Assembly: GCA_004298505.1 (NCBI GenBank)
Contig: SCRO01000041.1
Coordinates: 1 to 43,315, forward strand
Source: Rhodanobacter sp.
Lineage (GTDB): Bacteria > Pseudomonadota > Gammaproteobacteria > Xanthomonadales > Rhodanobacteraceae
DNA length: 43,315 bases
Direction: 5' to 3'
Shown: piece after piece, positions 30,352 to 43,315 of the stretch
Position numbering within the stretch: the first letter of the stretch is position 1
Layout: every line of letters begins with the position of its first letter
Notes under the pieces: model-generated
Database searches by the model: none
What the model was told of the DNA's origin: nothing
Seen by the model: the letters and a program-made list of their open reading frames with translations, nothing else
Made by a program: the position numbers and the translations under genes

Positions 30352-31043
30352 GCGGTTCTCTCGAGCAGGAATTCGGCAAGCACGAAATCCGCCGCCGTAG
30401 TCACCTTGATATTGTCCTCGGCACCTTCGACCAGCAAGGGTGCGAAGCCGGCCAGCTCCATCGCCATCGCCTCGTCGCTGACATTCACGCCGCGCCGTGC
30501 CGCCTCGCGCAGCGCCGCCGCCAACGGGCCACGCCGGAACATCTGTGGCGTGAACGCGCGCCAGCGGCGCTCACGCGGCTCGGTCCGTTCGACCCGATCG
30601 GTCGCATCGGCGTGCTTGAGCGTATCCCGCAGCGGCGCGCCGAGCAGGCCGCCGTCGGTGGCCGCAGCGAGCTCGATCAGCTTGCCGATGTCGGTCAGTC
30701 GCACGCACGGGCGCGCCGCGTCGTGCACCAGCACGAAGTCATCCGCGCCTACCGCAGCAGGCAACGCGTCGAGCCCGGCCAGCACCGAATCGCTGCGCTC
30801 CACGCCGCCGACTGCCGTGAGGACGGGCTTGCCATGCAGCGTGTCCAGGCCAGACCAGTGCCGGTCACCGGCGGCCAGCGTCACCAGCAGGCCGGCAACC
30901 TGCGGATGCGCGGCGAGACGCGCCAGGGTACGCTCGATCAACGACCTTCCTGCCAGCGTTTGATATTGCTTCGGTCGATCCCCGCCAACCCGCGTGCCGC
31001 GACCCGCCGCCGGCACCACGCACCACAACGCCGGGGCCGTCAT
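30348..31043 (-). CDS. ispD: 2-C-methyl-D-erythritol 4-phosphate cytidylyltransferase
   Basis: A 231-residue nucleotidyltransferase that couples CTP to MEP in the step preceding IspE and IspF in the same pathway. The CTP-binding loop reads [20 protein letters not shown], followed by [16 protein letters not shown] and [11 protein letters not shown], the standard family motifs. The ftsB-ispD-ispF order is conserved in gammaproteobacteria; the coding regions overlap on both sides. Confidence 0.97.
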   Translation of the reverse strand: MTAPALWCVVPAAGRGTRVGGDRPKQYQTLAGRSLIERTLARLAAHPQVAGLLVTLAAGDRHWSGLDTLHGKPVLTAVGGVERSDSVLAGLDALPAAVGADDFVLVHDAARPCVRLTDIGKLIELAAATDGGLLGAPLRDTLKHADATDRVERTEPRERRWRAFTPQMFRRGPLAAALREAARRGVNVSDEAMAMELAGFAPLLVEGAEDNIKVTTAADFVLAEFLLERTA

Positions 31044-31366
31044 GGCGACCCGCTGGACGCTGCCGGCGCCGGTGCACTGGACGCGTGCGCCGGCGGTTCG
31101 ACGACCTGGTAGAACACCTCGCCCGGCTTGATCAGCCCCAGCTCGGTGCGTGCACGCGCCTCCACGGCCTGGTCGCCATGCTTGAGATCATGCACGTCGG
31201 CAGCCAGCGCCTGGTTTCGCTTCAGCAGCGAAGCGTTCTCCTGCGACTGCTTCTTCACCGCCTGGCGCAAGCTGTCCACCTCGCGCATGCTGCCGTTGCC
31301 GGACCACAGCTTCAGTTGCAAACCGATCAGCAGCAGGAGCAGAAGCAGGGCGATCCAGCGCAGCAT
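31040..31366 (-). CDS. ftsB: Cell division protein FtsB
   Basis: A 108-residue bitopic inner-membrane divisome protein that works with FtsL and FtsQ. One membrane helix (residues 4-17, WIALLLLLLLIGLQ) precedes a coiled coil (about 28-70, VDSLRQAVKKQSQENASLLK). The conserved ARTELGLIKPGEVFYQVVEP follows, and an Ala/Pro/Ser tail ends it. It starts 19 bases after the eno stop and overlaps ispD by four bases. eno-ftsB-ispD is standard order. Confidence 0.95.
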   Translation of the reverse strand: MLRWIALLLLLLLIGLQLKLWSGNGSMREVDSLRQAVKKQSQENASLLKRNQALAADVHDLKHGDQAVEARARTELGLIKPGEVFYQVVEPPAHASSAPAPAASSGSP

Positions 31367-31385
31367 GGGCAGTCAATGATCCGTC

Positions 31386-32711
<1,326 letters not shown>

Positions 32712-32717
32712 TCACTG

Positions 32718-32738
32718 TAGGAGCCCGCTCGCGGGCTC

Positions 32739-32741
<3 letters not shown>
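32718..32741. repeat. REP palindrome overlapping the kdsA stop codon
   Basis: TAGGAGCCCG-CTCG-CGGGCTCCTA is a perfect ten-base-pair palindrome with a tetraloop. Its right end supplies the TAG stop codon of kdsA on the minus strand (32739-32741). It belongs to the same family as the REP doublet at 27217-27302 and could act as an mRNA stabiliser or partial terminator before eno. Confidence 0.85.
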
Positions 32742-37189
<4,448 letters not shown>

Positions 37190-37205
37190 GTCCACTGGCC
37201 AACGC

Positions 37206-37228
37206 AGGCGGCACCCGACAAGCCGCCT
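37206..37228 (+). terminator. Weak hairpin after the aminopeptidase gene
   Basis: AGGCGGC, a nine-base loop and GCCGCCT lie 17 bases past the aminopeptidase stop, followed by TGGACTTG. The stem is sound but the T-run is poor. Confidence 0.4.
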
Positions 37229-37370
37229 TGGACTTGATGCCCAATACTCTCGCCGTTCAAAAACCTGTTCCACAGCTCACGACGCGACCCCAGTCGCACG
37301 CCGCGACCGAGCCGAAGGCGCGCACCCACCAAACGCACCGCTCGGTACGCCGAGGAGACGGGCGCGACGA

Positions 37371-39353
37371 TCACTTGGTCGCTACCGCACTGCCTGACAG
37401 GGTCTTCAGATACGGTGCGATCTCTTCACCCGACACACCGGCCGAGCGCATTTCCCGAACCGCCTCCCGCATTTGCGGCAGGCCTTCCGCGCGGCGGCCC
37501 AGGCGCAGCAGGATTTGCGCCTTGAGCGCCTTCAGCACCGCCGCGCGCCCGGGATCGGAGGTGCTGGCCTGATAGGCGACCGGATCGACGTGCTCCGCCA
37601 GGGCCAGCGCCTCGACATTGCGACCCAACTGACTGAGCACATCGGCACGCGCCGCACGCGCCGCCTGCACGGCAGGGCTTTGCTCGCCGGCCACCGCGAG
37701 CAGCCCGCGCTCGGCCGCCTGCAGGTCGGCCAGCGCGGCCTTCAAGTCGCCTGCCGCCTGCTCCTGCGAGCCGAGATTGAGCTGCTCGACCAGGGTGTAT
37801 TGGTTGGCGTTGCCCCAGCGTGCGCGTGCGCGCTGGTAGACCTCGCGCTGACTGCTCAGCGACTTCGCCACATCGCCATCGAGCGCGTACAGGTAACTGA
37901 GCGCGCTCAACGCACTGATCGTGCCCTGTCCGCTGGCTCCCTGCGCCGCCTCGTAATCGGCTACTGCCTGGCGGGTGGCGGCAATCGCCTCGGCGTAATG
38001 GCCTTGCGCACGCAGCGCGTCGCCCAGCCGCGAAGACGCCAACGCCAGCACGGCCAGGCCCACCCGCTGCTGCGTATAGGCCGGCCCGGCCAGCACCTCG
38101 CGGGCAATTCGCGCGGCCGCGGCCGCGTGATCCAGCCGCAGCTCGCAGCCGGCAATACCCAGCAGCAGGTGCGCCGACATCAGCGCGTCATCCGGATGCA
38201 GGATCTTCTGCATGGTCTGTGCCGCTTGATAATTGTCCAGCGCCACCTGCACCTGCATTTGCTGATAGGCCAGGTCGCCGCGCGCCAGGTGCGAGCGCAG
38301 GCTGATTTCCGACACCGACTGGCGGCGCGCGCCGGCAGCGGCATCGGCGCGATCGAGGCGCTCGCTGGCCTGCTTGAATTGCGACAGGTGCGCCTGCATC
38401 ACGGCCAGCTCGTATTCGGCCAGCAGGCTGCGCTCGTCGCCGTCGCCCAACGTGCGGTCCAGCAGGTCGGCGGCCGCCTGCAATTGCACCATCGCCTTGC
38501 CGTAGTTGCCGGTGCTGCGGTACGCCCGGCCCAGAGTCTGGCGCAGGCTGGCTGCCAGCAGCGGTGCCTTGCCGAAGCGTTGATCCAGCCGGCGGGCGGC
38601 GGCGTCGAGTATCTCGCTCAGCCGGGGATTCTTTTCATACCAGGCAGGCGAATCGCCGCCAATACCAGCCCCGAGCAGGTCCTCATTGAGAAAGCGGTTG
38701 GTGGCGGTGGCGAGCGCCGCCTGATGCTGCGCATCGTCGCGTGCCACCCGGGCGCGCTGGAACTGCCACGGGCTCATGCCCAGGCCAACCAGCAGCGTCA
38801 GCAGCGCGGCCGCGATCCAGGGTCGCCGCGCCCGAGCGCGCTCCAGCCGGTGCTCGGCGCGCTGTGCCCGCGCCTCGGCATCGTGCAGGCGCGCGCGTTC
38901 GATCCGCCGTGCGTCCCGACGGCGCAGCCGCGCGCACAGCTCGCCGACGCTGCCCAACCGGCGGGCCGGCGCGCCAGCGGTGGCTGCGGCAATGTCCTCG
39001 CGCAGCAGTTCGTCCTCGATGTCCGCCTACCACCCCGGGGCCAGCGGACGACGCAGGTCGCCGACCATCAACTGGTACAGCATCAGGCCCAGCGCATACA
39101 CATCGCTTTGCACGCTGGGCGCGTGACCGGCCAACAGCTCCGGCGCGAGATACAACGGGGTGGCGCTGGAATCGCCCATCGCCTGGGTCATGGTCAAGCC
39201 CAGCGCGGTAATGCCCAGCTCCTGCAGGCGCTTCGGTTCCAGCAACCGACTGGAACCGAAGTCCGCCAACCGCGGCTGCCAGCCCTCGCCTTGCGGCTGC
39301 ATCAGCACATTGGCCGGCTTTATGTGCCAATGCGCAACAAGCCTTCGTCACCG
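37371..39353 (-). pseudogene. Hanks-type Ser/Thr kinase with TPR C-terminus, inactivated
   Basis: One reading frame carries kinase and TPR parts. At its upstream edge it reads HWHIKPANVLMQP where a kinase has HRDxKPxN, so the catalytic Asp and Arg are lost. RLADFGSSRLL (the DFG site), TPLYLAPELLAGH (APE) and QSDVYALGLMLYQLMVGD follow. An in-frame TAG at 39027-39029 falls after PLAPGW, where a GAG codon would restore the frame. The remainder (ADIEDELLREDI onward) has one membrane helix (WIAAALLTLLVGLGM) and many TPR-like helical pairs up to 37371. A TGA at 39354-39356 closes the frame, and the whole N-lobe is missing because a plus-strand gene starts at 39377. The 528 residues after TAG could still be expressed from a GTG-type start as a TPR protein. 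Confidence 0.8.
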
Positions 39354-39376
39354 CCACTCACCATAGAGGACCAGCC

Positions 39377-39982
39377 ATGTCCTGCGCGCGTCCACCGGTT
39401 AAGGAAAAAGCCGCCGAACTCGGCGGCAAGCTGGGCACGCTGCTGCACAAGATCCCCACCTCAATGCCGTCCTCCGGCGGGACCACGGCCGCCGACACGC
39501 GCGCGCCCACCGGCGCTGCGGCCGCCGACACAGTGGTGGCCGGTTCGATCGTCGAACGCTACGGCAAACCGATCCTGCTGGCGTACCTGCTGTTTCTGCT
39601 CGGCACCCTGGCCTTCAACGCCATCTCGGTGTCAATGCTCGGTCAGAGCATGGGCAAGTCGCTGTTCGACATCTCCAGCGCAATGAGCCAGTTCGGCAGT
39701 AGTGGCGGCGGCAGCATCAAGGCGCTGTTGCTGCTGGCCTACGCCAGCATCGCGACGCCGCTCGCGTGGCACGACCGCCGCGCCTGGTTTGCCTTGGCGC
39801 TGCCGCTGCTGGCCTTGCTGTGGGCGATTTTCAGCGCCGTGCATGCGCTCAGCTCACTTGGTGGCGACATGGCGCAAGGCATGTCCGACTTCTTCAGCAT
39901 CGGCTTCGGCTTCTACCTGTCGCTCATCGCCGCGCTGGCGCTGGCGGTACTCGGCGTGAAGCGGGCGCTGGGCACACCCTGA
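39377..39982 (+). CDS. Four-helix membrane protein of unknown function
   Basis: A 201-residue protein I do not recognise. The first 55 residues are hydrophilic and Ala/Thr/Pro-rich. Four hydrophobic helices follow: about residues 70-92 (ILLAYLLFLLGTLAFNAISV), 113-128 (ALLLLAYASIATPLAW), 134-156 (WFALALPLLALLWAIFSAVH) and 174-194 (GFYLSLIAALALAVLGVKRA). GAGGA lies nine bases before the ATG. It starts 23 bases from the edge of the kinase pseudogene on the other strand and leads a row of small lipoprotein genes on its own strand. A C-terminal stretch reading SDFFSIGFGFYLS is followed by the last helix. Function unknown. Confidence 0.75.
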   Translation: MSCARPPVKEKAAELGGKLGTLLHKIPTSMPSSGGTTAADTRAPTGAAAADTVVAGSIVERYGKPILLAYLLFLLGTLAFNAISVSMLGQSMGKSLFDISSAMSQFGSSGGGSIKALLLLAYASIATPLAWHDRRAWFALALPLLALLWAIFSAVHALSSLGGDMAQGMSDFFSIGFGFYLSLIAALALAVLGVKRALGTP

Positions 39983-40037
39983 CCGGCCTGTCTGCGCGCC
40001 ATCGCGGCAACTCACCCATCCAGATCGGAGAAACCCC

Positions 40038-40322
40038 ATGAACACTCGCGGAAAAATCCTTTCGACCCTGCTTGCCACGCTTCTGCTTGCCGCCTGCAGC
40101 GGCGGCATGAGCGGCACCTACGAAGGCGCCTACGGAATGGTGACGCTCGCCTTCCACGGCAGCAAGGTCGACGTCACCGTGATGAACCAGACCCATGAAC
40201 TGTCCTACAGCACCGATGGCGACAAGCTCATCCTGGAATCGTCGCAGGGCAAGCTGGTGGTCCCACGCAACAAGGACGGCTCGCTCGACACGCCATGGGG
40301 CACGTTGAAGAAGAAGCACTGA
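40038..40322 (+). CDS. Small lipoprotein, unknown function
   Basis: A 94-residue predicted lipoprotein. The signal peptide MNTRGKILSTLLATLLLAAC ends in a clear lipobox, leaving about 75 residues of mature, beta-rich protein with SYSTDGDKLILESSQGKL and a C-terminal RNKDGSLDTPWGTLKKK. GGAG lies eight bases before the ATG. A decayed relative with the same DGDK, SS, KDG and GTL pattern lies on the other strand at 41480-41626. It sits 55 bases downstream of the membrane-protein gene, same strand, probably one transcript. Confidence 0.8.
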   Translation: MNTRGKILSTLLATLLLAACSGGMSGTYEGAYGMVTLAFHGSKVDVTVMNQTHELSYSTDGDKLILESSQGKLVVPRNKDGSLDTPWGTLKKKH

Positions 40323-40371
40323 GGCGATGCTCGCCATGCCTGCCCATGCCATCCACCAGAGGAATTCGATC

Positions 40372-40863
40372 ATGCATACAAGATATCTACTGCTCATCGC
40401 GCTGGTCGGCGGCACGCTCGTGGCCTGCGGCGGCGACAAGCAAATCGGACAAGGTTCGAATCAGGCACGTGCCAGCCAAGCGGCAGCGGCCACGGGCAAC
40501 GCCAGCGCAGCGCAGATCGCGGCGCAAGCCCGCGGCGACGTGGACTGCCCGGCCGCGGTCAAGACCTCGAATCCACCGGGTACGCCGGTGGACGATGTGG
40601 TCGGCGTGCGTCCAGGCATGACTTACCAAGAAGCCGCCAACGTGGTGATGTGCAGCAACCCGCTGCTGGTGGTCACGCCCGAGACCGGCCGCGGCTTCCA
40701 GATCCAGACCTACGGCCAGACCATCCGCCAGGGTTTCAGCGCGCGCTTCGCCGAGCCGCGCGTGCACAAGACCGGGCGGCAGATCGTGCAAGAAATGGAG
40801 CGCGACGCCATGGACCACGGCATGAACGCCATGCGTCACGAGCAGCGTGTCCGATCCGGATGA
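40372..40863 (+). CDS. Lipoprotein of unknown function, probably 3'-truncated
   Basis: A 163-residue predicted lipoprotein beginning MHTRYLLLIALVGGTLVAC with a lipobox. GAGGAA lies eight bases upstream, which favours this start over ATG 40327. The mature part has an Ala/Gln-rich linker, then DDVVGVRPGMTYQEAANVVM and a region ending in FSARFAEPRVHKTGRQ. The last residues (MRHEQRVRSG) end abruptly, and the +2 frame carries on at 40847 with sequence that looks like a natural C-terminus. I infer a frameshift, possibly with an internal deletion. No function is recognised. Confidence 0.6.
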   Translation: MHTRYLLLIALVGGTLVACGGDKQIGQGSNQARASQAAAATGNASAAQIAAQARGDVDCPAAVKTSNPPGTPVDDVVGVRPGMTYQEAANVVMCSNPLLVVTPETGRGFQIQTYGQTIRQGFSARFAEPRVHKTGRQIVQEMERDAMDHGMNAMRHEQRVRSG

Positions 40864-41089
40864 CGGCATGAGCTTGTCGGCGCACTGCGGCGTGATCGTC
40901 GAGGCGATGATCCAGCCGCTGCGCAGCAATCCGGCGCTGGCCCAGTACCTGCAGGTCGGCGTGGTCGACGAGGCTGGCGGCTACCAGGCACTGACCGACA
41001 CCAAACAGGCTCTGCAGGCAATGGATGCGGCGCGCCGTGCAAAACAGGTGCAGGAAGCCAGCAAAACCGCGCAAGCACCCCAATTGTGA
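40847..41089 (+). pseudogene. Likely frame-shifted C-terminal part of the preceding lipoprotein gene
   Basis: An 80-codon frame overlapping the end of the lipoprotein gene by 17 bases. It has only a GTG or an internal ATG (40868) as possible starts, and no ribosome site or signal peptide. The sequence SAHCGVIVEAMIQPLRSNPA and the helical end QALQAMDAARRAKQVQEASK look like the tail of a longer protein. It may instead be a small separate gene. Confidence 0.5.
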
Positions 41090-41099
41090 GGAGATCGTC

Positions 41100-41244
41100 A
41101 TGCGCATTCGTTCGATCATCGAAGTCGCCGCCTGCGGGTTCGGGCCCGGGCCCGAACCCGCATTTGAAGGTAGACGAGAACGAATGCCTGTACGGCGACC
41201 TCGGCGGCATGGATCCACCTGAGAAGGTGTGCATGAGCAAATAA
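41100..41244 (+). pseudogene. Small broken gene containing a 30-bp palindrome
   Basis: GAGGAG eight bases before ATG 41100 marks a real start. The frame reads MRIRSIIEVAACGFGPGPEP and then enters the palindrome at 41133-41162. After it, this frame gives Arg-rich sequence to a stop at 41222, whereas the +1 frame reads LKVDENECLYGDLGGMDPPE and stops at 41244, which looks like genuine protein. I infer that the palindrome marks a deletion or insertion that moved the frame. From 41245 to 41479 I see no gene. Confidence 0.5.
41133..41162. repeat. 30-bp perfect palindrome
   Basis: TGCGGGTTCGGGCCC is followed directly by its reverse complement GGGCCCGAACCCGCA with no loop bases. All but 6 of 30 bases are G or C. 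It sits inside a broken small gene. Confidence 0.95.
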
Positions 41245-41479
41245 GGGTACGCGCCACGGCGACCCGGCAACGACCGAGCCGGCAGCCTTAAGCTCGGCGT
41301 GACATCTCCCAGCCGAGCGCTTTCACGACGTCATGCAGGAGGCCGTTGACCGTTTCGTCAGTGACTCCCCGGCCAAGACATGGCTGCGTCCGCCTTCTTC
41401 GAGGTTGAGCGAATAGGCTATTTTCGTGGTGCGTTTGACGCCCGCAACTCCGCCCCTTTATTTTGTTCTTTTCCCCCGC

Positions 41480-41626
41480 TTACGACCCCGAGTTCGACTT
41501 GGTCAGTGTTCCGCCCCGACCGTTGAGGTGGAGCGTGCCATCCTTGTCGCGGGTGAGCACGAGATGATAGTGGCCGCTCGAGTCGACGGTGATCTTGTCG
41601 CCATCCACCTTGTAAGTACCCTCACG
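41480..41626 (-). pseudogene. Remnant of a paralogue of the small lipoprotein
   Basis: The minus-strand frame ending at 41480 contains TYKVDGDKITVDSSGHYHLV, TRDKDGTL and GGTLTKS. These align in order with SYSTDGDKLILESSQGKLVV, RNKDGSL and WGTLKKK of the lipoprotein at 40038-40322. No signal peptide or N-terminal half can be found upstream in the same frame; the longer frame to 42148 is antisense to the next gene. I read this as the decayed 3' half of a second copy. Confidence 0.6.
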
Positions 41627-41697
41627 CGACGGGCGCGAGTCCGCTGCGACTGGATCGATGTGGAGGCTGGATTCGTTGCATGGCGTTGTCTCGCCGG

Positions 41698-43083
41698 TCA
41701 GTAGCGGTAGCAGGTGCCGAGCGCGGCTTGCGTGGCGGCGGTCGAACCTTTGAGGGAAATCTCGCCCTGCGTACCGCCGTTGATGCGCAGGTATGACTGG
41801 GTGGCGGTGCGTGTACGGCCGCGGTGGGCGAGCCACAGCGGCACCTCCGAGCCGGACAGATCGGCCAGCCACAGGGTCGCGTCGCGATTGCCGCGGCTCA
41901 TCGGCACGTTCACCGTCCAGCCGTTGAACACCCAGGTGAGCGTCGTCGCAGGGGCGGCTCGCGGTATTTTCAGTAGCATCGCCAGCACCGGCTTGCCCTG
42001 GTCGCAGAACACGCTCAACGTCTTGATGACCGAATCGATCGGCACCACCAGCGCCAGCGTGCGGCCGGCGGCGTTGCGGGTCTGCCAGGCCGGCGCGCTC
42101 GAACCGGGCAAGTCGGCCTTGTCGATGGCGTATGCCTTGCCATCCCACTTCCAGACCGGGCTGTCGCCGTATTGCAGGTCGTGCATGCCGTGGTGCTTGC
42201 TGTCGAGGATGTCGACCTCACCATAGAAGTTCGGCAGGCGGTCGATCGCCTTCCCGGCGTAACCGCGCGGCGTCGCCATCACGATGATCCCGCTGCAACC
42301 CGCCGAGCCGCAGAAGCCGGTGGCATAGGCGTACTCGACCAGCAGATCGGGGCGTCCGTCGCCATTGAGGTCGGCCAAGGCCATGGCGTAGCAGTCCTTG
42401 TTTTGGCGCTTGCAATCGGCGAGGTCTCCAGCGGCCGCGCGCCGAATCGCGGCGTTCTGGGCCGGGGTCGGCTTGATTGCGTCCTTGTCGAAATCGATCT
42501 TTACCGGTGGGATTGCCGCCTTCGCCGCGGCGTGGATGGCCACAGGCGGCGGCGCGTGCAAGCGGACACTGCGGGGCTGCGCGAGATTGCGCGGTGGCTG
42601 CGCGGGGAAGCCCATGTCGGCCCGCACTGCCCATTCCCTCATGGTCTTCGGCAACGCTTCCCAGCTTGGTGCTGCCGCGACCTGATCGGCGAGCACGTAA
42701 ACGTCGATGCGCCCGCCGCCGTGGATCGCCGCGATCGCCACACCCGAGGCGAGATCCACCTCGAGCATCGCGTCCTGCTCCGTGCCCATATGCGGCGCAT
42801 TGCCGGTGACGATGAGATGGCAGGCGTCGAGTCTGGCCGGGCCCGACACATCGAGGTTGCGCTGGAGGTGCGCGCGCTCTTTCCCCGGCAGGCGCGCGAG
42901 GCGCGCGGCGAGCGTGGGGGCGTCCAGCAGGTTGTCGTCGGCACGGTACTTGCCGGCATACGACTGCAGGTTTGCCCATTTGCCGCCACAGGTCGCCGAC
43001 GCGGCGAACGGGATGGCGGCGAGCACCAGCAGCAGCTGCACACCACGCCGTGCGCATGCAAGGGTACCGCAAGTTGCGTTCAT
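41698..43083 (-). CDS. Exported protein of unknown function with a DxNxDG motif
   Basis: A 461-residue protein I do not recognise. A signal peptide is visible (VQLLLVLAAIPFAASA, then TCGGKWANL). Mid-protein ALADLNGDGRPDLLVEYAYA is an FG-GAP/EF-hand-like calcium loop of the kind found in secreted proteins, followed by a Cys-containing GFCGSAGCSGIIVM. The C-terminal part (LWLADLSGSEVPLWLAHRGR and the terminal GTCYRY) looks beta-rich. ATG 43083 has GAGGAG upstream; an in-frame ATG at 43191 would add 36 residues with a membrane helix (AWLTLLGVGAVLFLMTADW) and cannot be excluded. The repeated element at 43196 begins five bases before that upstream ATG. Confidence 0.7.
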   Translation of the reverse strand: MNATCGTLACARRGVQLLLVLAAIPFAASATCGGKWANLQSYAGKYRADDNLLDAPTLAARLARLPGKERAHLQRNLDVSGPARLDACHLIVTGNAPHMGTEQDAMLEVDLASGVAIAAIHGGGRIDVYVLADQVAAAPSWEALPKTMREWAVRADMGFPAQPPRNLAQPRSVRLHAPPPVAIHAAAKAAIPPVKIDFDKDAIKPTPAQNAAIRRAAAGDLADCKRQNKDCYAMALADLNGDGRPDLLVEYAYATGFCGSAGCSGIIVMATPRGYAGKAIDRLPNFYGEVDILDSKHHGMHDLQYGDSPVWKWDGKAYAIDKADLPGSSAPAWQTRNAAGRTLALVVPIDSVIKTLSVFCDQGKPVLAMLLKIPRAAPATTLTWVFNGWTVNVPMSRGNRDATLWLADLSGSEVPLWLAHRGRTRTATQSYLRINGGTQGEISLKGSTAATQAALGTCYRY

Positions 43084-43195
43084 CTCCAGGCTCTCCTCAC
43101 CGCGGCGGTGCCACGCCCAGGCCCGCCAGTCTGCCGTCATCAGGAACAGCACGGCGCCCACACCCAACAGCGTCAACCATGCATCAATCATGTCC

Positions 43196-43315
43196 AGGAG
43201 CCTGTCGGACTTTGCCGGTTGAGGCGAAAATTCAGCTGTGCGAGGACAGATTTTCGACGATTTGCAGGCCCATAGTGGTTCTATGGGTCAAAAAGCGGCG
43301 GAAATATGGACCGCA
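43196..43315 (+). mobile_element. MITE-like element, second copy, cut by the window end
   Basis: From AGGAGCCTGTCGGACTTT onward it follows the element at 26481-26644 in the same orientation, including TTTGCCGGTTGAGGCGA and the hairpin CCCATAGTGGTTCTATGGG, with roughly nine in ten bases identical by eye. The right terminal repeat lies outside the window. It could be a solo element or the end of a longer transposon. Confidence 0.8.

Noticed and set aside
37473-39686. 737-codon plus-strand open frame across the kinase/TPR pseudogene
   Set aside because: The minus strand carries kinase and TPR signatures, while the plus frame is low-complexity Arg/Gln/Leu. It also overlaps the membrane-protein gene at 39377 in another frame.

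Overview
The window looks like chromosomal DNA of a high-GC gammaproteobacterium of the Xanthomonadales/Lysobacterales, most likely a Rhodanobacter/Dyella-type bacterium. This placement is inferred from GC-rich codon use, gene order and protein style; no search was run. The sequence starts inside ppsA and ends inside a repeated element.

Layout. 1-4.0 kb holds the 3' part of ppsA, a TetR/PsrA-like regulator and a FadL-type outer-membrane porin, probably a lipid-uptake unit. 4.0-4.6 kb is an array of palindromic repeats and tRNA-Ser 3'-end copies beside tRNA-Ser(CGA). 4.7-9.5 kb has a PP2C phosphatase and the conserved dnaQ-rnhA-(yafS-like)-gloB-mltD block. 9.7-18.7 kb, on the minus strand, is the envelope/protein quality-control block tRNA-Leu, tig, clpP, clpX, lon, hupB, tRNA-Val, tRNA-Asp, ppiD. 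18.9-19.6 kb carries five more tRNAs (Lys, His, Arg, Pro, Arg) with two clear sigma70 promoters. 19.8-24.9 kb has ftsH-rlmE facing yhbY and an Mth938-like gene, then nlpD and a YqaA-type membrane protein. 24.8-35.2 kb is a long minus-strand chain: pyrG-kdsA-eno-ftsB-ispD-ispF-mgtE-truD, then surE-pcm-yqaA-nlpD, with a plus-strand smr gene and a small transposon-like element between truD and surE. A divergent M24 aminopeptidase gene follows pyrG.

The last 6 kb (37.3-43.3 kb) is accessory and decaying. It holds a dead Ser/Thr-kinase/TPR pseudogene (lost N-lobe, HRD changed to HWH, in-frame TAG), a four-helix membrane protein, small lipoproteins, broken copies of those genes, a 30-bp perfect palindrome, and an exported protein of unknown function.

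Working together: Tig, ClpXP, Lon, FtsH, PpiD and HU cover protein folding, regulated proteolysis and nucleoid structure. PyrG, KdsA, Eno, IspD/F and FtsB feed nucleotide, LPS, glycolytic and isoprenoid pathways and cell division. SurE, Pcm, YqaA and NlpD form the familiar stress/repair chain, but rpoS is not at its usual place after nlpD. I found no CRISPR array, phage module, antiphage system, intact transposase or secondary-metabolite cluster. The most unusual material is the repeat biology (tRNA-Ser 3'-end copies, a 164-bp element with terminal inverted repeats in two copies, REP palindromes) and the decayed kinase/lipoprotein locus.
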